From NCBI GenBank assembly GCA_036677085.1, contig JAKFFI010000006.1, forward strand, positions 1 through 64,000: a stretch of DNA of 64,000 bases, read 5' to 3'. Origin of the DNA: JAGPUQ01 sp036677085. Its GTDB lineage: Bacteria > Pseudomonadota > Gammaproteobacteria > Pseudomonadales > Porticoccaceae. The notes under the pieces are model-generated. The model did not search any database. It worked only from the letters and a program-made list of their open reading frames with translations, and had not been told where the DNA came from. The position numbers were made by a program, and so were the translations under genes. Shown here in pieces: positions 24,846 through 34,598 of this stretch. Within the stretch, counting starts at the first letter, position 1. Every line of letters starts with the position of its first letter.

Positions 24846-26894
24846 TCAGCGCCGGCCCCGCTTGAGGTCGCGGATCAAAAAGCGTGCGGGATTGAGCGCG
24901 ATCACCAGTTCCCGCGCCAGCGGTCGTGGCCGGCCCTCGATCAGGTCCGCGAGCAGGGTGGCGCACAGGGGCGCGTGGCTGAGGCCGCGCGACCCGTGGC
25001 CGCCGTGGATGAACAATCCCGGCCAGTAGCTGCCGGGATGAGGGATGTCGGCGCGGGCGTCGCGACGCAGCGGTGCGAAGGTCTCCAGCATCAGGTGTTC
25101 GACGGGCGCCGGCCCCACCAGCGGCAGGTAATCCGGGGTAACGCAGCGCAGCCCGGCGCGGCCGGAGAGTTGCGCCGGGTCGGGGGAACCCAGGATTTCG
25201 GCGAGGCGGGGATCGGTGGCGTCGAGCTTGGCCAGGTTCTCGCGGTGGCCATCGCTGCGCACTTCAAGATGGGTGGCCGACAGATCGTAGGTTGCGCCGA
25301 AGGTGTGCCGACCGCCGGCCGCAGGGCCCAGATAGCCCGCCCCGCAGATCACAGTGCGAAGTTTTTTGCTTGCCGGCGTCGCCGGACAGACGCTGATCTG
25401 GCCTTGAATGGTCTTGAGCGGCAAGTGCCGGGTCTGCTCGAAGCGGGCCAGCTCGGTGGCATTGGCCAGAACCACCACGTCATAAGAGCCGGTGATTTCG
25501 CCACGGCGATGGCTCAGTTGCCAACCTTCAGCGCCATCGCGGGAGAGCGCGACGATCTCTGTGCTGCGAACAGCGATGCGAGGATGCTCGACGAGACGGC
25601 GGCATACCGCCGTGGGATCGATCCAGCCGAGACCGGGCAGCAGCAGACCAGAGTCCGCGGCAAGCGGTATTCCCGCGATGGCGGTGAGTTGCGGCGCCTC
25701 GACGAGGCGCGCGATTTCGGCGGGACGGCGTGCGGCGATCCGGCGCAGTTGTTCCGCGTGGGCAGCCGTTTCCGGCAGCAGCAAGACACCGCAGTGGTTG
25801 CCGAGTCCGTCCCGCCAGAAGTCCCGGTAATAGTTCCGAGCAAAGAGCAGGGCGGCCAGATTGATGGCACCGAAGGCGGAGGGCTCCGCCGTCAGGCGCG
25901 GATAGAGCACGCCCTGCGGATTGCCCGAGGCGCCGCTGGCGATGGCGGTGCGATCGTACAGGGTCACCCGCCAGCCGCGCTCCGCCAGCGCGCGGGCACT
26001 GGTACAGCCCGCGATGCCGGCGCCGATGATGGCCGCTGTTCCGGGCGCGGTGCCGTACTCCGCGGCGCCCAGATGCCAGGGCGCGCCGGCCGGTCGGCGG
26101 CGTTGGGGCTGCGGGGCGGCGGTTTCCGCGGGGGCCGGCAACGCCAGAAACTCCCCGCGCAGCATGTCCCGCTTGCTGCCGTAGCCGGCAACCTTGGTGA
26201 CGGCAAAGCCCGCGTCGGCAAGGCCGCGGCGCACATTGCCGGCGGCCGTGAAGGTCGCAAAGCTGGTGCCGACGCGGCTGAGTGCGGCGAGTTGCGCGAA
26301 CAACGCCGGGCTCCACATATCCGGGTTGCGGGCGGGCGCAAAGCCGTCGAGAAACCAGGCGTCGATTTTTGGCGCGGTGCCGTGGCGCACGGCCGGGTGA
26401 TCCGAGGCGCGCAGCTGATTCAGCATGGCGACGGCATCGCCCAGCAGCAGCGTGAGCTGAATCCGTCCGCCGGCAAGCACTAGGCGGTGGCAGCCGGCAA
26501 CCGGTGGCGGATAGTCCCGGGCGAGTTCCGTGGCCAGGGCCGCGAAGGCGGGCCATTGCGCCAGGGCGCACGCGAAATCGCCGCGCGCCAGTGGGTGTTT
26601 TTCTACCGAGACATAGTGCAGCACTGCCGTTTCCGGCGCACTGGCGAGCCACAGGCTGCCGGCGACAAGCAAGTTGAGTCCGCTGCCGAACCCGGTTTCG
26701 CCGATGACAAAGCTGGCGTCCGCGTTCAACGCCTGCCAGCGTTCCGGCAGCTGGTTGCCGGCAATGAACACATGCCGGGTCTCGCCCAGGCCATCGGCGG
26801 GAGAGTGGTAGATGTCCTCGAAGTGAAGCGAGCGCAGGACGCCGTCACGCCAGATGACGGCCGCCGGAGCGAGGCGGTCGGGCGGCTTGATCAT
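24846..26894 (-). CDS. mnmC: tRNA 5-methylaminomethyl-2-thiouridine bifunctional enzyme MnmC
   Basis: This 682-residue bifunctional enzyme completes mnm5s2U at the wobble position of some tRNAs. The C-terminal FAD domain removes the carboxymethyl group, and the N-terminal SAM domain then methylates. The N-terminal half has GETGFGSGLNLL (about 65-76), then the MnmC-type FLDGFAPARNPDMW and KVAGYGSKRDMLRGEF segments. A dinucleotide-binding GAGIAG at 291-296 opens the oxidase half, followed by the DAAO-like fold. E. coli MnmC is 668 residues. It diverges from leuC and is the only minus-strand gene in that stretch. Confidence 0.95.
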   Translation of the reverse strand: MIKPPDRLAPAAVIWRDGVLRSLHFEDIYHSPADGLGETRHVFIAGNQLPERWQALNADASFVIGETGFGSGLNLLVAGSLWLASAPETAVLHYVSVEKHPLARGDFACALAQWPAFAALATELARDYPPPVAGCHRLVLAGGRIQLTLLLGDAVAMLNQLRASDHPAVRHGTAPKIDAWFLDGFAPARNPDMWSPALFAQLAALSRVGTSFATFTAAGNVRRGLADAGFAVTKVAGYGSKRDMLRGEFLALPAPAETAAPQPQRRRPAGAPWHLGAAEYGTAPGTAAIIGAGIAGCTSARALAERGWRVTLYDRTAIASGASGNPQGVLYPRLTAEPSAFGAINLAALLFARNYYRDFWRDGLGNHCGVLLLPETAAHAEQLRRIAARRPAEIARLVEAPQLTAIAGIPLAADSGLLLPGLGWIDPTAVCRRLVEHPRIAVRSTEIVALSRDGAEGWQLSHRRGEITGSYDVVVLANATELARFEQTRHLPLKTIQGQISVCPATPASKKLRTVICGAGYLGPAAGGRHTFGATYDLSATHLEVRSDGHRENLAKLDATDPRLAEILGSPDPAQLSGRAGLRCVTPDYLPLVGPAPVEHLMLETFAPLRRDARADIPHPGSYWPGLFIHGGHGSRGLSHAPLCATLLADLIEGRPRPLARELVIALNPARFLIRDLKRGRR

Positions 26895-27007
26895 CCGGGC
26901 TGGCGCCTCAATGCCATTGCGCTGTTACGGAATACGTCCATGCGGAGATGCCGCAAAGTGAAGGCCGAGAATTCTACGGTGAAGTCGCAACCATCAGGGC
27001 CATGAAT

Positions 27008-27036
27008 TTGTTTTATGGGCCGGGGATCGATAGACT
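27008..27036 (+). promoter_or_regulatory. Probable sigma70 promoter of leuC
   Basis: TTGTTT (27008-27013) and TAGACT (27031-27036) are separated by 17 bases. Transcription would begin near 27043, giving a leader of about 30 bases before the leuC start and favouring ATG at 27074 over the upstream start near 26948. Confidence 0.5.
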
Positions 27037-27073
27037 TTCGGCCTCTTTTTCGACCCACATGGCGGATGCGGCG

Positions 27074-28513
27074 ATGGCCGGCAAAACCCTGTACGACAAG
27101 CTCTGGGAATCCCATCTGGTGCGGCAGAACGACGATGGCTCGGCGCTGCTCTACATCGACCGCCATCTGCTGCACGAAGTGACTTCGCCACAGGCGTTCG
27201 AGGGCTTGCGGCTGGCCGGGCGCGAGCCCTGGCGCAGCGACGCCAATCTGGCCACGCCGGATCACAATGTGCCCACCACCAGTGTCGAGCGGCGCGGCGG
27301 CATCGCGGCCATTGCCGATGAGGTTTCGCGCATCCAGGTGCAGACGCTGGACGACAACTGCGCGCGCTATGGCATCTTGCAATTCGGCATGCACGACGCG
27401 CGGCAGGGCATCGTGCATGTCATCGGGCCGGAGCAGGGCGCGACCCTGCCGGGCATGACGGTGGTGTGCGGCGATTCGCATACCTCCACGCACGGCGCCT
27501 TCGGCGCGCTGGCGCACGGCATCGGCACCTCGGAAGTCGAGCATGTGCTTGCCACTCAATGCCTGATCGCCCAGAAAATGAAGAATTTGCAGGTGCGGGT
27601 CGAAGGCGAACTGGAGCCGGGCGTCACCGCCAAGGACATCGCGCTGGCGGTGATCGGCACCATCGGCACCGCCGGCGGTACCGGCTATGCACTCGAATTC
27701 GCGGGCAGCGCGATTCGCGCGCTGTCCATGGAGGGTCGCATGACGCTCTGCAACATGGCGATCGAGGCCGGCGCCCGGGTGGGTCTGGTCGCGGTCGACG
27801 CCAAGACCATCGACTATGTGAAAGGACGTCTCTTCGCGCCCCGGGGTGCGCAGTGGGAGCAGGCGGTGGCGAACTGGCAGCAACTGCATTCCGATCCCGA
27901 TGCCGTCTTCGACAAGGTGGTGGAGGTGCGCGCGCAGGACATCAAGCCCCAGGTCAGCTGGGGGACTTCGCCGGAAATGGTGGTGGCGGTGGACGCGCGG
28001 GTGCCGGACCCGAGGGTCGAGCCGGACCCGACCAAGCGGGATTCCATCGAGCGGGCCCTCAAGTACATGGGGCTGGTCGCCAATCAGGCGATCACCGACA
28101 TCCGGCTGGACCGCATTTTCATCGGGTCCTGCACCAATTCGCGGATTGAGGATCTGCGCGCGGCAGCGGCCGTTGCGAAGGGCCGCAAGGTGGCTGCGAG
28201 CGTCAAGCAGGCGCTGGTCGTGCCCGGCTCCGGGCCGGTCAAGGCCCAGGCCGAGCAGGAAGGACTCGACCGGATCTTCATCGAAGCCGGATTCGAGTGG
28301 CGCGAGCCCGGCTGCTCCATGTGTCTGGCCATGAACGCCGATCGTCTCGAAGCCGGGGAGCATTGTGCGTCCACATCGAACCGCAACTTCGAAGGCCGGC
28401 AGGGCGCCGGTGGCCGCACCCATCTGGTGAGTCCGGCGATGGCGGCCGCCGCCGCGGTGTGCGGGCATTTCGTGGATGTCCGGGAATTACTGGGACAGGG
28501 GGAGGTGGCATGA
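27074..28513 (+). CDS. leuC: 3-isopropylmalate dehydratase large subunit
   Basis: This 479-residue aconitase-family subunit isomerises 2-isopropylmalate to 3-isopropylmalate in leucine synthesis, together with LeuD. The [4Fe-4S] ligands are Cys353 (in GSCTNSR), Cys414 and Cys417 (in CSMC), with spacing as in E. coli LeuC. The VVCGDSHTSTHGAFGALAHGIGTSEVEHV block is typical, listed here as the region around residues 133-161. I start at ATG 27074 (MAGKTLYDKLWESHLV), the normal family N terminus. Frames further upstream add non-homologous residues. It is coupled to leuD through an ATGA overlap. Confidence 0.97.
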   Translation: MAGKTLYDKLWESHLVRQNDDGSALLYIDRHLLHEVTSPQAFEGLRLAGREPWRSDANLATPDHNVPTTSVERRGGIAAIADEVSRIQVQTLDDNCARYGILQFGMHDARQGIVHVIGPEQGATLPGMTVVCGDSHTSTHGAFGALAHGIGTSEVEHVLATQCLIAQKMKNLQVRVEGELEPGVTAKDIALAVIGTIGTAGGTGYALEFAGSAIRALSMEGRMTLCNMAIEAGARVGLVAVDAKTIDYVKGRLFAPRGAQWEQAVANWQQLHSDPDAVFDKVVEVRAQDIKPQVSWGTSPEMVVAVDARVPDPRVEPDPTKRDSIERALKYMGLVANQAITDIRLDRIFIGSCTNSRIEDLRAAAAVAKGRKVAASVKQALVVPGSGPVKAQAEQEGLDRIFIEAGFEWREPGCSMCLAMNADRLEAGEHCASTSNRNFEGRQGAGGRTHLVSPAMAAAAAVCGHFVDVRELLGQGEVA

Positions 28514-29154
28514 AAGCTTTTACCCGGCATCAGGGGCTGGTCGCGCCCCTGGATCGCGCCAATGTGGACACCGACCAGATCATTCCCAAGCAGTTTCTGA
28601 AGTCGATCCGACGTACCGGCTTTGGCCCCAATCTGTTCGACGAGTGGCGTTATCTGGATGTGGGGGAGCCGGGACGGGACAATTCCAAACGTCCCCTGAA
28701 CCCGGATTTTGTCCTCAATCAGCCCCGCTATCAGGGTGCCAGCGTGTTGCTTGCGCGGGAGAACTTCGGCTGCGGCTCGTCCCGCGAGCATGCCCCCTGG
28801 GCGCTGGAGGAATACGGGTTTCGCGTCCTGATCGCCCCCAGCTACGCCGATATTTTCTACAACAACTGCTTTAAGAATGGATTGTTACCCGTTGTTTTAT
28901 CAGATGAAGAAGTGGATGAACTCTTTCGGCAAGCCGCGCTCGCCGAGGGTTATCGGCTGACCATAGACCTCGCCAGCCAGACGGTTACCCGGCCTGACGG
29001 CGGCACTTATCACTTCGCGGTGGATGAGTTCCGCAAGCATTGCCTGCTGGAAGGTCTGGACGAAATTGGCCTGACGCTGGCGCACAGCGACCAGATCCGG
29101 GCGTTCGAGGCGCGCCACCGCGCTGCGCATCCCTGGCTGTTTGGCGCGGGTTGA
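28510..29154 (+). CDS. leuD: 3-isopropylmalate dehydratase small subunit
   Basis: This 214-residue partner of LeuC carries the swivelling domain of isopropylmalate isomerase. It shows VDTDQIIPKQFLKSI near the N terminus, the LARENFGCGSSREHAPWAL loop and APSYADIFYNNCFKNG. Length agrees with family members (about 200). It follows leuC with a four-base overlap and a GGGGAGGTGGC ribosome binding site. A methyltransferase gene follows 26 bases later, where many relatives continue to leuB. Confidence 0.97.
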   Translation: MKAFTRHQGLVAPLDRANVDTDQIIPKQFLKSIRRTGFGPNLFDEWRYLDVGEPGRDNSKRPLNPDFVLNQPRYQGASVLLARENFGCGSSREHAPWALEEYGFRVLIAPSYADIFYNNCFKNGLLPVVLSDEEVDELFRQAALAEGYRLTIDLASQTVTRPDGGTYHFAVDEFRKHCLLEGLDEIGLTLAHSDQIRAFEARHRAAHPWLFGAG

Positions 29155-29180
29155 TCAGTGACCGACGGGCAGGGATTGGC

Positions 29181-29945
29181 ATGAGTGATCAAAGTCACGC
29201 CGAGGCGGTGCGCCGTCAATTCGGCGCTCAGGCCGGTGCCTATCTGAGCAGTGCCGTACACGCCCAGGGCCCCGAGTTTGCCGAACTGCGCGACGCCGTC
29301 GCGGCGCGCCCGGGAGCGCAGGTACTGGATCTGGGTTGCGGTGCCGGTCATGTCAGCTATCAGGTCGCGCCCCTTGCCGGCACGGTCGTGGCCTACGATC
29401 TGGCCCCGGAAATGCTTGCCATCGTCGCAGCTACGGCCCGGGAGCGCGGCCTCGGTAACATCACCACTACCCAGGGTGCTGCGGAACAGTTGCCGTTTCC
29501 GGACCGGCAGTTCGATCTGGTGTTCAGCCGCTATTCCGCGCACCACTGGAACGACCTGGGTGGCGCGCTGCGCGAAGTTCTCCGGGTGCTGAAACCGGGC
29601 GGGCGCGCGGCCTTTGTGGATATTGCCGGTGCCCCCAGACCGTTGCTCGACACCCATCTCCAGACGGTCGAGGTATTGCGCGATCCCAGCCATGTGCGCG
29701 ATTACACCCCGGCGGAATGGTTGCAACTGCTCACGCAGGCGGGCCTGAAGCCCGAGCGGCACGCGCTCTCGCGCCTGCGGCTCGAGTTCGCGTCCTGGGT
29801 GGCGCGCATGCAGACGCCGGAACCACTGCGGGTCGCGATCCGCGCGCTGCAGCAGGGGGCGAGCAGCGAGGTGCGGGATTACTTTGCGATCGAGGCGGAT
29901 GGCTCCTTCAGTGCCGATGTTCTGGTGCTCTGGGCGTCCTGCTGA
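29181..29945 (+). CDS. Class I SAM-dependent methyltransferase (UbiE/YcgJ-like)
   Basis: This 254-residue methyltransferase has motif I VLDLGCGAGHVSYQ, then VAYDLAPEMLAI, LPFPDRQFDLVFSRYSAHHW and VLRVLKPGGRAAFVD. It is of the small-molecule type (UbiE/Coq5-like). The gene sits in the place between leuD and leuB/asd that is held by a methyltransferase in several Pseudomonas-like clusters. Its substrate is unknown. In this window asd follows after 70 bases. Confidence 0.82.
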   Translation: MSDQSHAEAVRRQFGAQAGAYLSSAVHAQGPEFAELRDAVAARPGAQVLDLGCGAGHVSYQVAPLAGTVVAYDLAPEMLAIVAATARERGLGNITTTQGAAEQLPFPDRQFDLVFSRYSAHHWNDLGGALREVLRVLKPGGRAAFVDIAGAPRPLLDTHLQTVEVLRDPSHVRDYTPAEWLQLLTQAGLKPERHALSRLRLEFASWVARMQTPEPLRVAIRALQQGASSEVRDYFAIEADGSFSADVLVLWASC

Positions 29946-30015
29946 GTGGCCGGTCGGATACCGCATCGGCGCGTTTCATGATTAATGCAGTAGTTGTCAA
30001 AACAGGTTTAACTTA

Positions 30016-31122
30016 ATGAAAAATATAGGTTTTGTTGGCTGGCGCGGGATGGTCGGCTCGGTGCTGATGGCGCGCATGACGGAGGCGGATGATTTCGCCA
30101 CGATCCGGCCCCACTTCTTTACCACCTCCCAGGCCGGGCAACCGGGGCCGGACGTAGGCCAGGGCCGAAGCACGCTGCTCGACGCCATGGATATCGACCA
30201 ATTGCACGCCATGGACGTCATCCTGACCTGCCAGGGCGGCGATTACACCAAGGCGGTGTTTCCCCGCTTGCAGGCGACCGGCTGGAACGGCTACTGGATC
30301 GATGCGGCATCCGCATTGCGCATGAACGATGACGCCGTCATCGTGCTTGACCCCGTTAACGGTGCGGTGATCGAACGGGCGCTGGACGCGGGCCGGCGCG
30401 TGTTTGTCGGCGGCAATTGCACCGTCAGCCTGATGCTGATGGGCCTGGGTGGCCTGTTCCAGGCCGGGCTGGTGGAGTGGGTGTCTGCCATGACCTATCA
30501 GGCGGCATCGGGTGCCGGCGCGCCCAATATGCGCGAACTGCTGGCCCAGATGGGCGCGGCACACGATTCAGTGCGGGATTTGCTGGCGGATCCCGCCAGC
30601 TCCATCATCGCCATCGATCGCCGCGTAACCGAAGCACTGCGCGCACCGGGATTTCCGGTAGCGGAGTTTGGTCACCCGCTCGCCGGTAGCCTGTTGCCCT
30701 GGATCGACGTCGAGCTCGACAACGGGCAGAGTCGCGAGGAATGGAAAGGGGGCGCCGAGGCCAACAAGATTCTCGGTCGTCAGGACCATCCGGTGCCGAT
30801 CGACGGACTCTGCGTCCGCGTCGGTGCCATGCGTTGCCATAGCCAGGCGCTGACCATCAAGCTGACCCGCGACCTGCCCATCGCAGAGATTGAAGCGCTG
30901 ATCGCGGCGGCCAACGACTGGGTGCGCGTCGTGCCCAACCACCGGGAGGACAGCCTGCGCGCATTGACGCCGGCGGCGGTTACCGGGACGCTGGAAATCC
31001 CTGTGGGTCGCCTGCGCAAGCTCGCCATGGGCGGGGAGTATCTGACTGCGTTTACCGTCGGCGATCAGTTGCTCTGGGGCGCGGCGGAGCCGTTGCGGCG
31101 CATGCTGCGGCTGGTGCGGTAG
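30016..31122 (+). CDS. asd: Aspartate-semialdehyde dehydrogenase
   Basis: This 368-residue enzyme reduces aspartyl phosphate with NADPH, the branch point to lysine, diaminopimelate, methionine and threonine. Start MKNIGFVGWRGMVGSVL binds NADPH. Active-site Cys135 lies in GGNCTVSLM, the same number as in E. coli Asd. A later region holds RVGAMRCHSQALT. Size is the same as gram-negative Asd (367). It is followed by fimV in a well-known arrangement. Between leuD and asd, leuB is missing. Confidence 0.97.
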   Translation: MKNIGFVGWRGMVGSVLMARMTEADDFATIRPHFFTTSQAGQPGPDVGQGRSTLLDAMDIDQLHAMDVILTCQGGDYTKAVFPRLQATGWNGYWIDAASALRMNDDAVIVLDPVNGAVIERALDAGRRVFVGGNCTVSLMLMGLGGLFQAGLVEWVSAMTYQAASGAGAPNMRELLAQMGAAHDSVRDLLADPASSIIAIDRRVTEALRAPGFPVAEFGHPLAGSLLPWIDVELDNGQSREEWKGGAEANKILGRQDHPVPIDGLCVRVGAMRCHSQALTIKLTRDLPIAEIEALIAAANDWVRVVPNHREDSLRALTPAAVTGTLEIPVGRLRKLAMGGEYLTAFTVGDQLLWGAAEPLRRMLRLVR

Positions 31123-31319
31123 TGAACGGGGTCGGTGCGCGAGCGCTCCGCCTCGAATTTGAGACCTCGATCTGTTTTCGGCGGCTTTTTGTGGACGTAA
31201 ACTGCCAGAACTGGAATTATGATAACTAATATCTGGTTAGCGAGCGATTTTGGTGTAAATATTCAACAGCTGGGCTGATTGCTCTTGGGACGATGGGACA
31301 ACTGCAGGAAGATACGAAC

Positions 31320-33680
31320 ATGGCTTCACGGACATCAAGATACTCCCTGGGACTGTTGGCCCTGTTGGCGGCGCAGTGGGCCTCGGCGGTTGGTTTGGGT
31401 GAAATCACGCTTCAGTCGGCGATGAATGAGCCGCTGCGCGCCGAGATAGCCCTGCTCAGCATAGGAGACCTCAACGAATCCCAAATAGCGACGAAGTTGG
31501 CGTCGCCGGAGGATTTTCAGCGCGCAGGAGTCGAACGCGAGTTTCAGCTCGCTGATCTCCGCTTCAAGGTTGACTTGTCGAGCCCTGGCAAGCCGGTGAT
31601 CCGGGTGTCTTCACAGCGCCCAATGAAGGAGCCCTACCTCAATTTTCTGCTGGAATTGCGCTGGACCTCCGGCCGCTTGCTCCGCGAATACACAGTGCTC
31701 CTGGATCTGCCGACCTTTGCGGGAGTACCGCCTGCGGGAAAGACTGCTGCCGCGGCGCCCACCGCGGCAGTTAGCCCTCGCTCCGAAGCCCCTGCCTCTG
31801 AGTCGCCCCGGCGGTTGCCGGCGCATGGTGCGGCGCGAGCATCGACGCCAGCGAACGGCAGCTACCGGGTGCAGGCTGGCGACACCCTGTGGGGAATCGC
31901 GGTGCGTAATCAGCCTCGGGGCGTCACCGTACAGCAGGCGATGCAGGCGATACTGGCGGCCAATCCCGACGCATTCATTCGCGCGAACCCCAATCTGATC
32001 CGGCGCGACGCAGTGCTGAATCTGCCCGATGCCGCGGCCATGGCCGCGGTCGACCAAGACCTCGCCGCGAATCAATTTCGGGCTGCCCAGCCGGCTGCCG
32101 ATCGCGTCATCGAGTCGCGTGCCAGGACCGCTGAAAAGTCGAGTGCCGGCAGTGAGAACGGTGAGCTGCGTCTTGCCGGCGGCGCCCGCAGCGCCGATGC
32201 CGGCTCTGCTGCCATGGGCGGCGATGGCCGGGAGACCGGAGATACGGCGGATCCATCGCGCACCGATATGGGTTCAGCTCTGGAAGAAAAAGACCGGATC
32301 GAACGCGAAAACGCCGAGCTGAGAGCGCGGGTTGCGAGTCTCGAAGAACAGCTGAAAACCGCATCCCGCCTCGTTGAAATCAGCGACCCGGCGTTGGCGG
32401 CATTGCAAAAAGGCGGTATGCAGGAGACGTCGGACACCGCCGCTGCCGACACCGGGAAACCAGCAGATACTGTCGAAGCGGGCTCGGTGACGCCAGTTGC
32501 GGAAGCGCCATTGTCCGGAGAGCCGGCCGAGTCGGCGCCAAATGCCGAAGCGGGCACGTTTGCCGGTCAGACCGATGACGCGGCTCCGGCATCGCCTGCG
32601 TCGGGTGCCAGTGCCGCCGCACCTGAGACAGTAACCGCCGGTAGTGGTGATACGGTCGCGCCCGCGGCTCCGCCGGCCGACCAAAGTCCTCTGGATACCG
32701 TCGCCAAACTGCGCCCCTGGCTGGTGCCGGCGCTGGGGCTCACTGGAATTCTGCTGCTGGTAGCCATGGGCCTTGCGGCCTTGCGTGGGCGTGCCACACA
32801 GCAGCACGGACTGCGACTGCCGGGCGAGCTTGAAGCCAAGGGAGCGCATGCCGCCGCGTTTGACCGTGATCTGACGGCGCCTGTTGCCCTCGACGACGAG
32901 GATTTGCTGCCGACGGAGGCCAGCTTCACCGAAGGTCCCGACCAGATCCTGGAAGAGGTCGATGTCTGCCTGTCGTTTGGCAACGAACAGCAGGCGAGTG
33001 AACTGCTGACCGACGCTTTGGCACGCTATCCAAGGCATTCCGGATTGCACCTCAAGATGCTGGCACTGCTGGCGCAACAAGGCGACCGGGCCGGCTTCGA
33101 GGCGGCGCTTCCGAAGCTTGAGGCCCTGGATGATCCGGGTGCCACCGAGTCCGCCAATGCACTGCGGCGGGAGTTGCAGGAGCGCGAGCTAGCCTCGGCT
33201 CCCGAGACTCCGGCAGCCGCTGCTCCGGTAGACTCTGCTCCGGCAGACTCTGCTCCAGCAGATATCGAGTCCTCCCTGGCGGCGGAAAATCTGGATTTCG
33301 ATCTGGATCTCGATTTCGATCTGGACCTGCCGGCGGAGTCGCCGACCGACGCAGAGACGATCGCGACGCAGCGGGAAGTGACTGGTGAGCTCGAAGATTT
33401 CGACCTTGACTTGCTGGATAGCGAGCTGACGAATGCGCCTCAGGATTCTGCCGAACCGCCGGTCGCAGCGACCGCCGAAGCCTGGCAGGCCACCTCTCTG
33501 GATGGCGATCTGGATCTGTTCGAGCCCGGGCAGGAAATGGCCACCCAGATCGAACTGGCGGAAGCCTATGTCGATATGGGGGACGCGGAAGGCGCGCGGG
33601 AAATCCTCGATTACGTGCTTCAGGGTGGGGATGAGGCGCAGAAGGAATCCGCACGGCAGTTGCTCGCCAGACTCGGGTAG
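31320..33680 (+). CDS. fimV: FimV-family peptidoglycan-binding inner-membrane hub protein
   Basis: This 786-residue protein begins with a signal peptide (MASRTSRYSLGLLALLAAQ, cleavage after ASA) and a conserved periplasmic domain. A LysM domain follows (about residues 179-240, YRVQAGDTLWGIAVRNQ), then a Pro/Ala-rich linker, a coiled-coil stretch, a transmembrane helix near 470-490 (LVPALGLTGILLLVAMGLAAL) and an acidic cytoplasmic tail. It closes with the FimV C-terminal motif IELAEAYVDMGDAEGAREIL. FimV organises polar type IV pili and regulators in Pseudomonas. Start ATG 31320 was chosen over 31293 for its AGGAAG site and signal peptide. Repeats of 15 bases encode DSAPADSAPAD. Confidence 0.9.
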   Translation: MASRTSRYSLGLLALLAAQWASAVGLGEITLQSAMNEPLRAEIALLSIGDLNESQIATKLASPEDFQRAGVEREFQLADLRFKVDLSSPGKPVIRVSSQRPMKEPYLNFLLELRWTSGRLLREYTVLLDLPTFAGVPPAGKTAAAAPTAAVSPRSEAPASESPRRLPAHGAARASTPANGSYRVQAGDTLWGIAVRNQPRGVTVQQAMQAILAANPDAFIRANPNLIRRDAVLNLPDAAAMAAVDQDLAANQFRAAQPAADRVIESRARTAEKSSAGSENGELRLAGGARSADAGSAAMGGDGRETGDTADPSRTDMGSALEEKDRIERENAELRARVASLEEQLKTASRLVEISDPALAALQKGGMQETSDTAAADTGKPADTVEAGSVTPVAEAPLSGEPAESAPNAEAGTFAGQTDDAAPASPASGASAAAPETVTAGSGDTVAPAAPPADQSPLDTVAKLRPWLVPALGLTGILLLVAMGLAALRGRATQQHGLRLPGELEAKGAHAAAFDRDLTAPVALDDEDLLPTEASFTEGPDQILEEVDVCLSFGNEQQASELLTDALARYPRHSGLHLKMLALLAQQGDRAGFEAALPKLEALDDPGATESANALRRELQERELASAPETPAAAAPVDSAPADSAPADIESSLAAENLDFDLDLDFDLDLPAESPTDAETIATQREVTGELEDFDLDLLDSELTNAPQDSAEPPVAATAEAWQATSLDGDLDLFEPGQEMATQIELAEAYVDMGDAEGAREILDYVLQGGDEAQKESARQLLARLG

Positions 33681-33683
33681 CGG

Positions 33684-34598
33684 GTGAGTGCGCCGATCCC
33701 CTGGGAGTACCGCGGTAACTGCCGGGTTCCCGATGGGTGCGAGTTGCCCGCAGGTCTGCACCGGGTGGCCGCCGTGGTCGAATACGACGGCAGTCGCTTT
33801 CGCGGCTGGCAGCGCCAGACGCACTGCGCCAGTGTGCAGCAGGAAGTCGAAACTGCACTGTCCCGGATTGCCGATGAGCCGGTCACGGTGTCTTGTGCCG
33901 GGCGCACCGATACCGGGGTTCACGCCACTGCCCAGGTAATTCACTTCGACACCGGCGCGCGACGTGCGCCGCACAACTGGCTGCTCGGCGCCAATGCGCA
34001 GCTTCCCCGTTCCATTCGATTGCAGTGGGCGCAGGACGTCGATGCGGGTTTTCACGCGCGTTTCAGCGCCCTGGCGCGTACGTACCGCTACGTCATTCAT
34101 AACGCCGACCGCGATCCGGCGCTGCTGCGTGACCAGGTTGGCCGCGAGCGCCGACCGCTGGACGTGCGCGCCATGGAATCGGCCGGACAGTTATTGCTTG
34201 GCGAGCGCGATTTCAGCGCCTTTCGCGGCGCCGGCTGTCAGTCGCAATCACCCTGGCGCAATCTGATCGCGCTGCATTTGTGGTCGCAGGCGCAATTCGT
34301 CATTATCGAAATCACGGCGAACGCATTTTTACTGCACATGGTGCGCAATATCGTTGGCGCCCTGTGCGCGGTAGGGCGCGGCGAACGCCCACCACGGTGG
34401 ATCGCCGAGCTGCTCGCATCCCGCGATCGTTCCGCCGGCGCGGCGACGGCGGCACCGACGGGTCTTTATCTGGTCGGTGTGCACTATCCGCCGCGCTTCG
34501 CGGTCCCGGCCCTGATGGGCGGGCCGTGCTTTGTGGCGGGTACGGCGCTATTGTCACGGGTGAACGTGTTGGCGCAGCGTCGGGAGGCGCACTGGTGA
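33684..34598 (+). CDS. truA: tRNA pseudouridine(38-40) synthase TruA
   Basis: This 304-residue pseudouridine synthase isomerises U38-40 in tRNA anticodon stems. The catalytic Asp76 lies in GRTDTGVHATAQ; earlier comes VEYDGSRFRGWQRQ and later FLLHMVRNIVGAL. The N terminus is extended by about 25 residues relative to E. coli TruA (270), and the C-terminal 35 residues are not conserved. The GTG at 33684 is four bases after the fimV stop. No better start was found. trpF overlaps its end. Confidence 0.94.
   Translation: MSAPIPWEYRGNCRVPDGCELPAGLHRVAAVVEYDGSRFRGWQRQTHCASVQQEVETALSRIADEPVTVSCAGRTDTGVHATAQVIHFDTGARRAPHNWLLGANAQLPRSIRLQWAQDVDAGFHARFSALARTYRYVIHNADRDPALLRDQVGRERRPLDVRAMESAGQLLLGERDFSAFRGAGCQSQSPWRNLIALHLWSQAQFVIIEITANAFLLHMVRNIVGALCAVGRGERPPRWIAELLASRDRSAGAATAAPTGLYLVGVHYPPRFAVPALMGGPCFVAGTALLSRVNVLAQRREAHW

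Noticed and set aside
31189..31223. Candidate fimV promoter TTGTGG...TATGAT
   Set aside because: Spacing of 23 bases is too long for a sigma70 promoter; the -10-like element alone is weak evidence.
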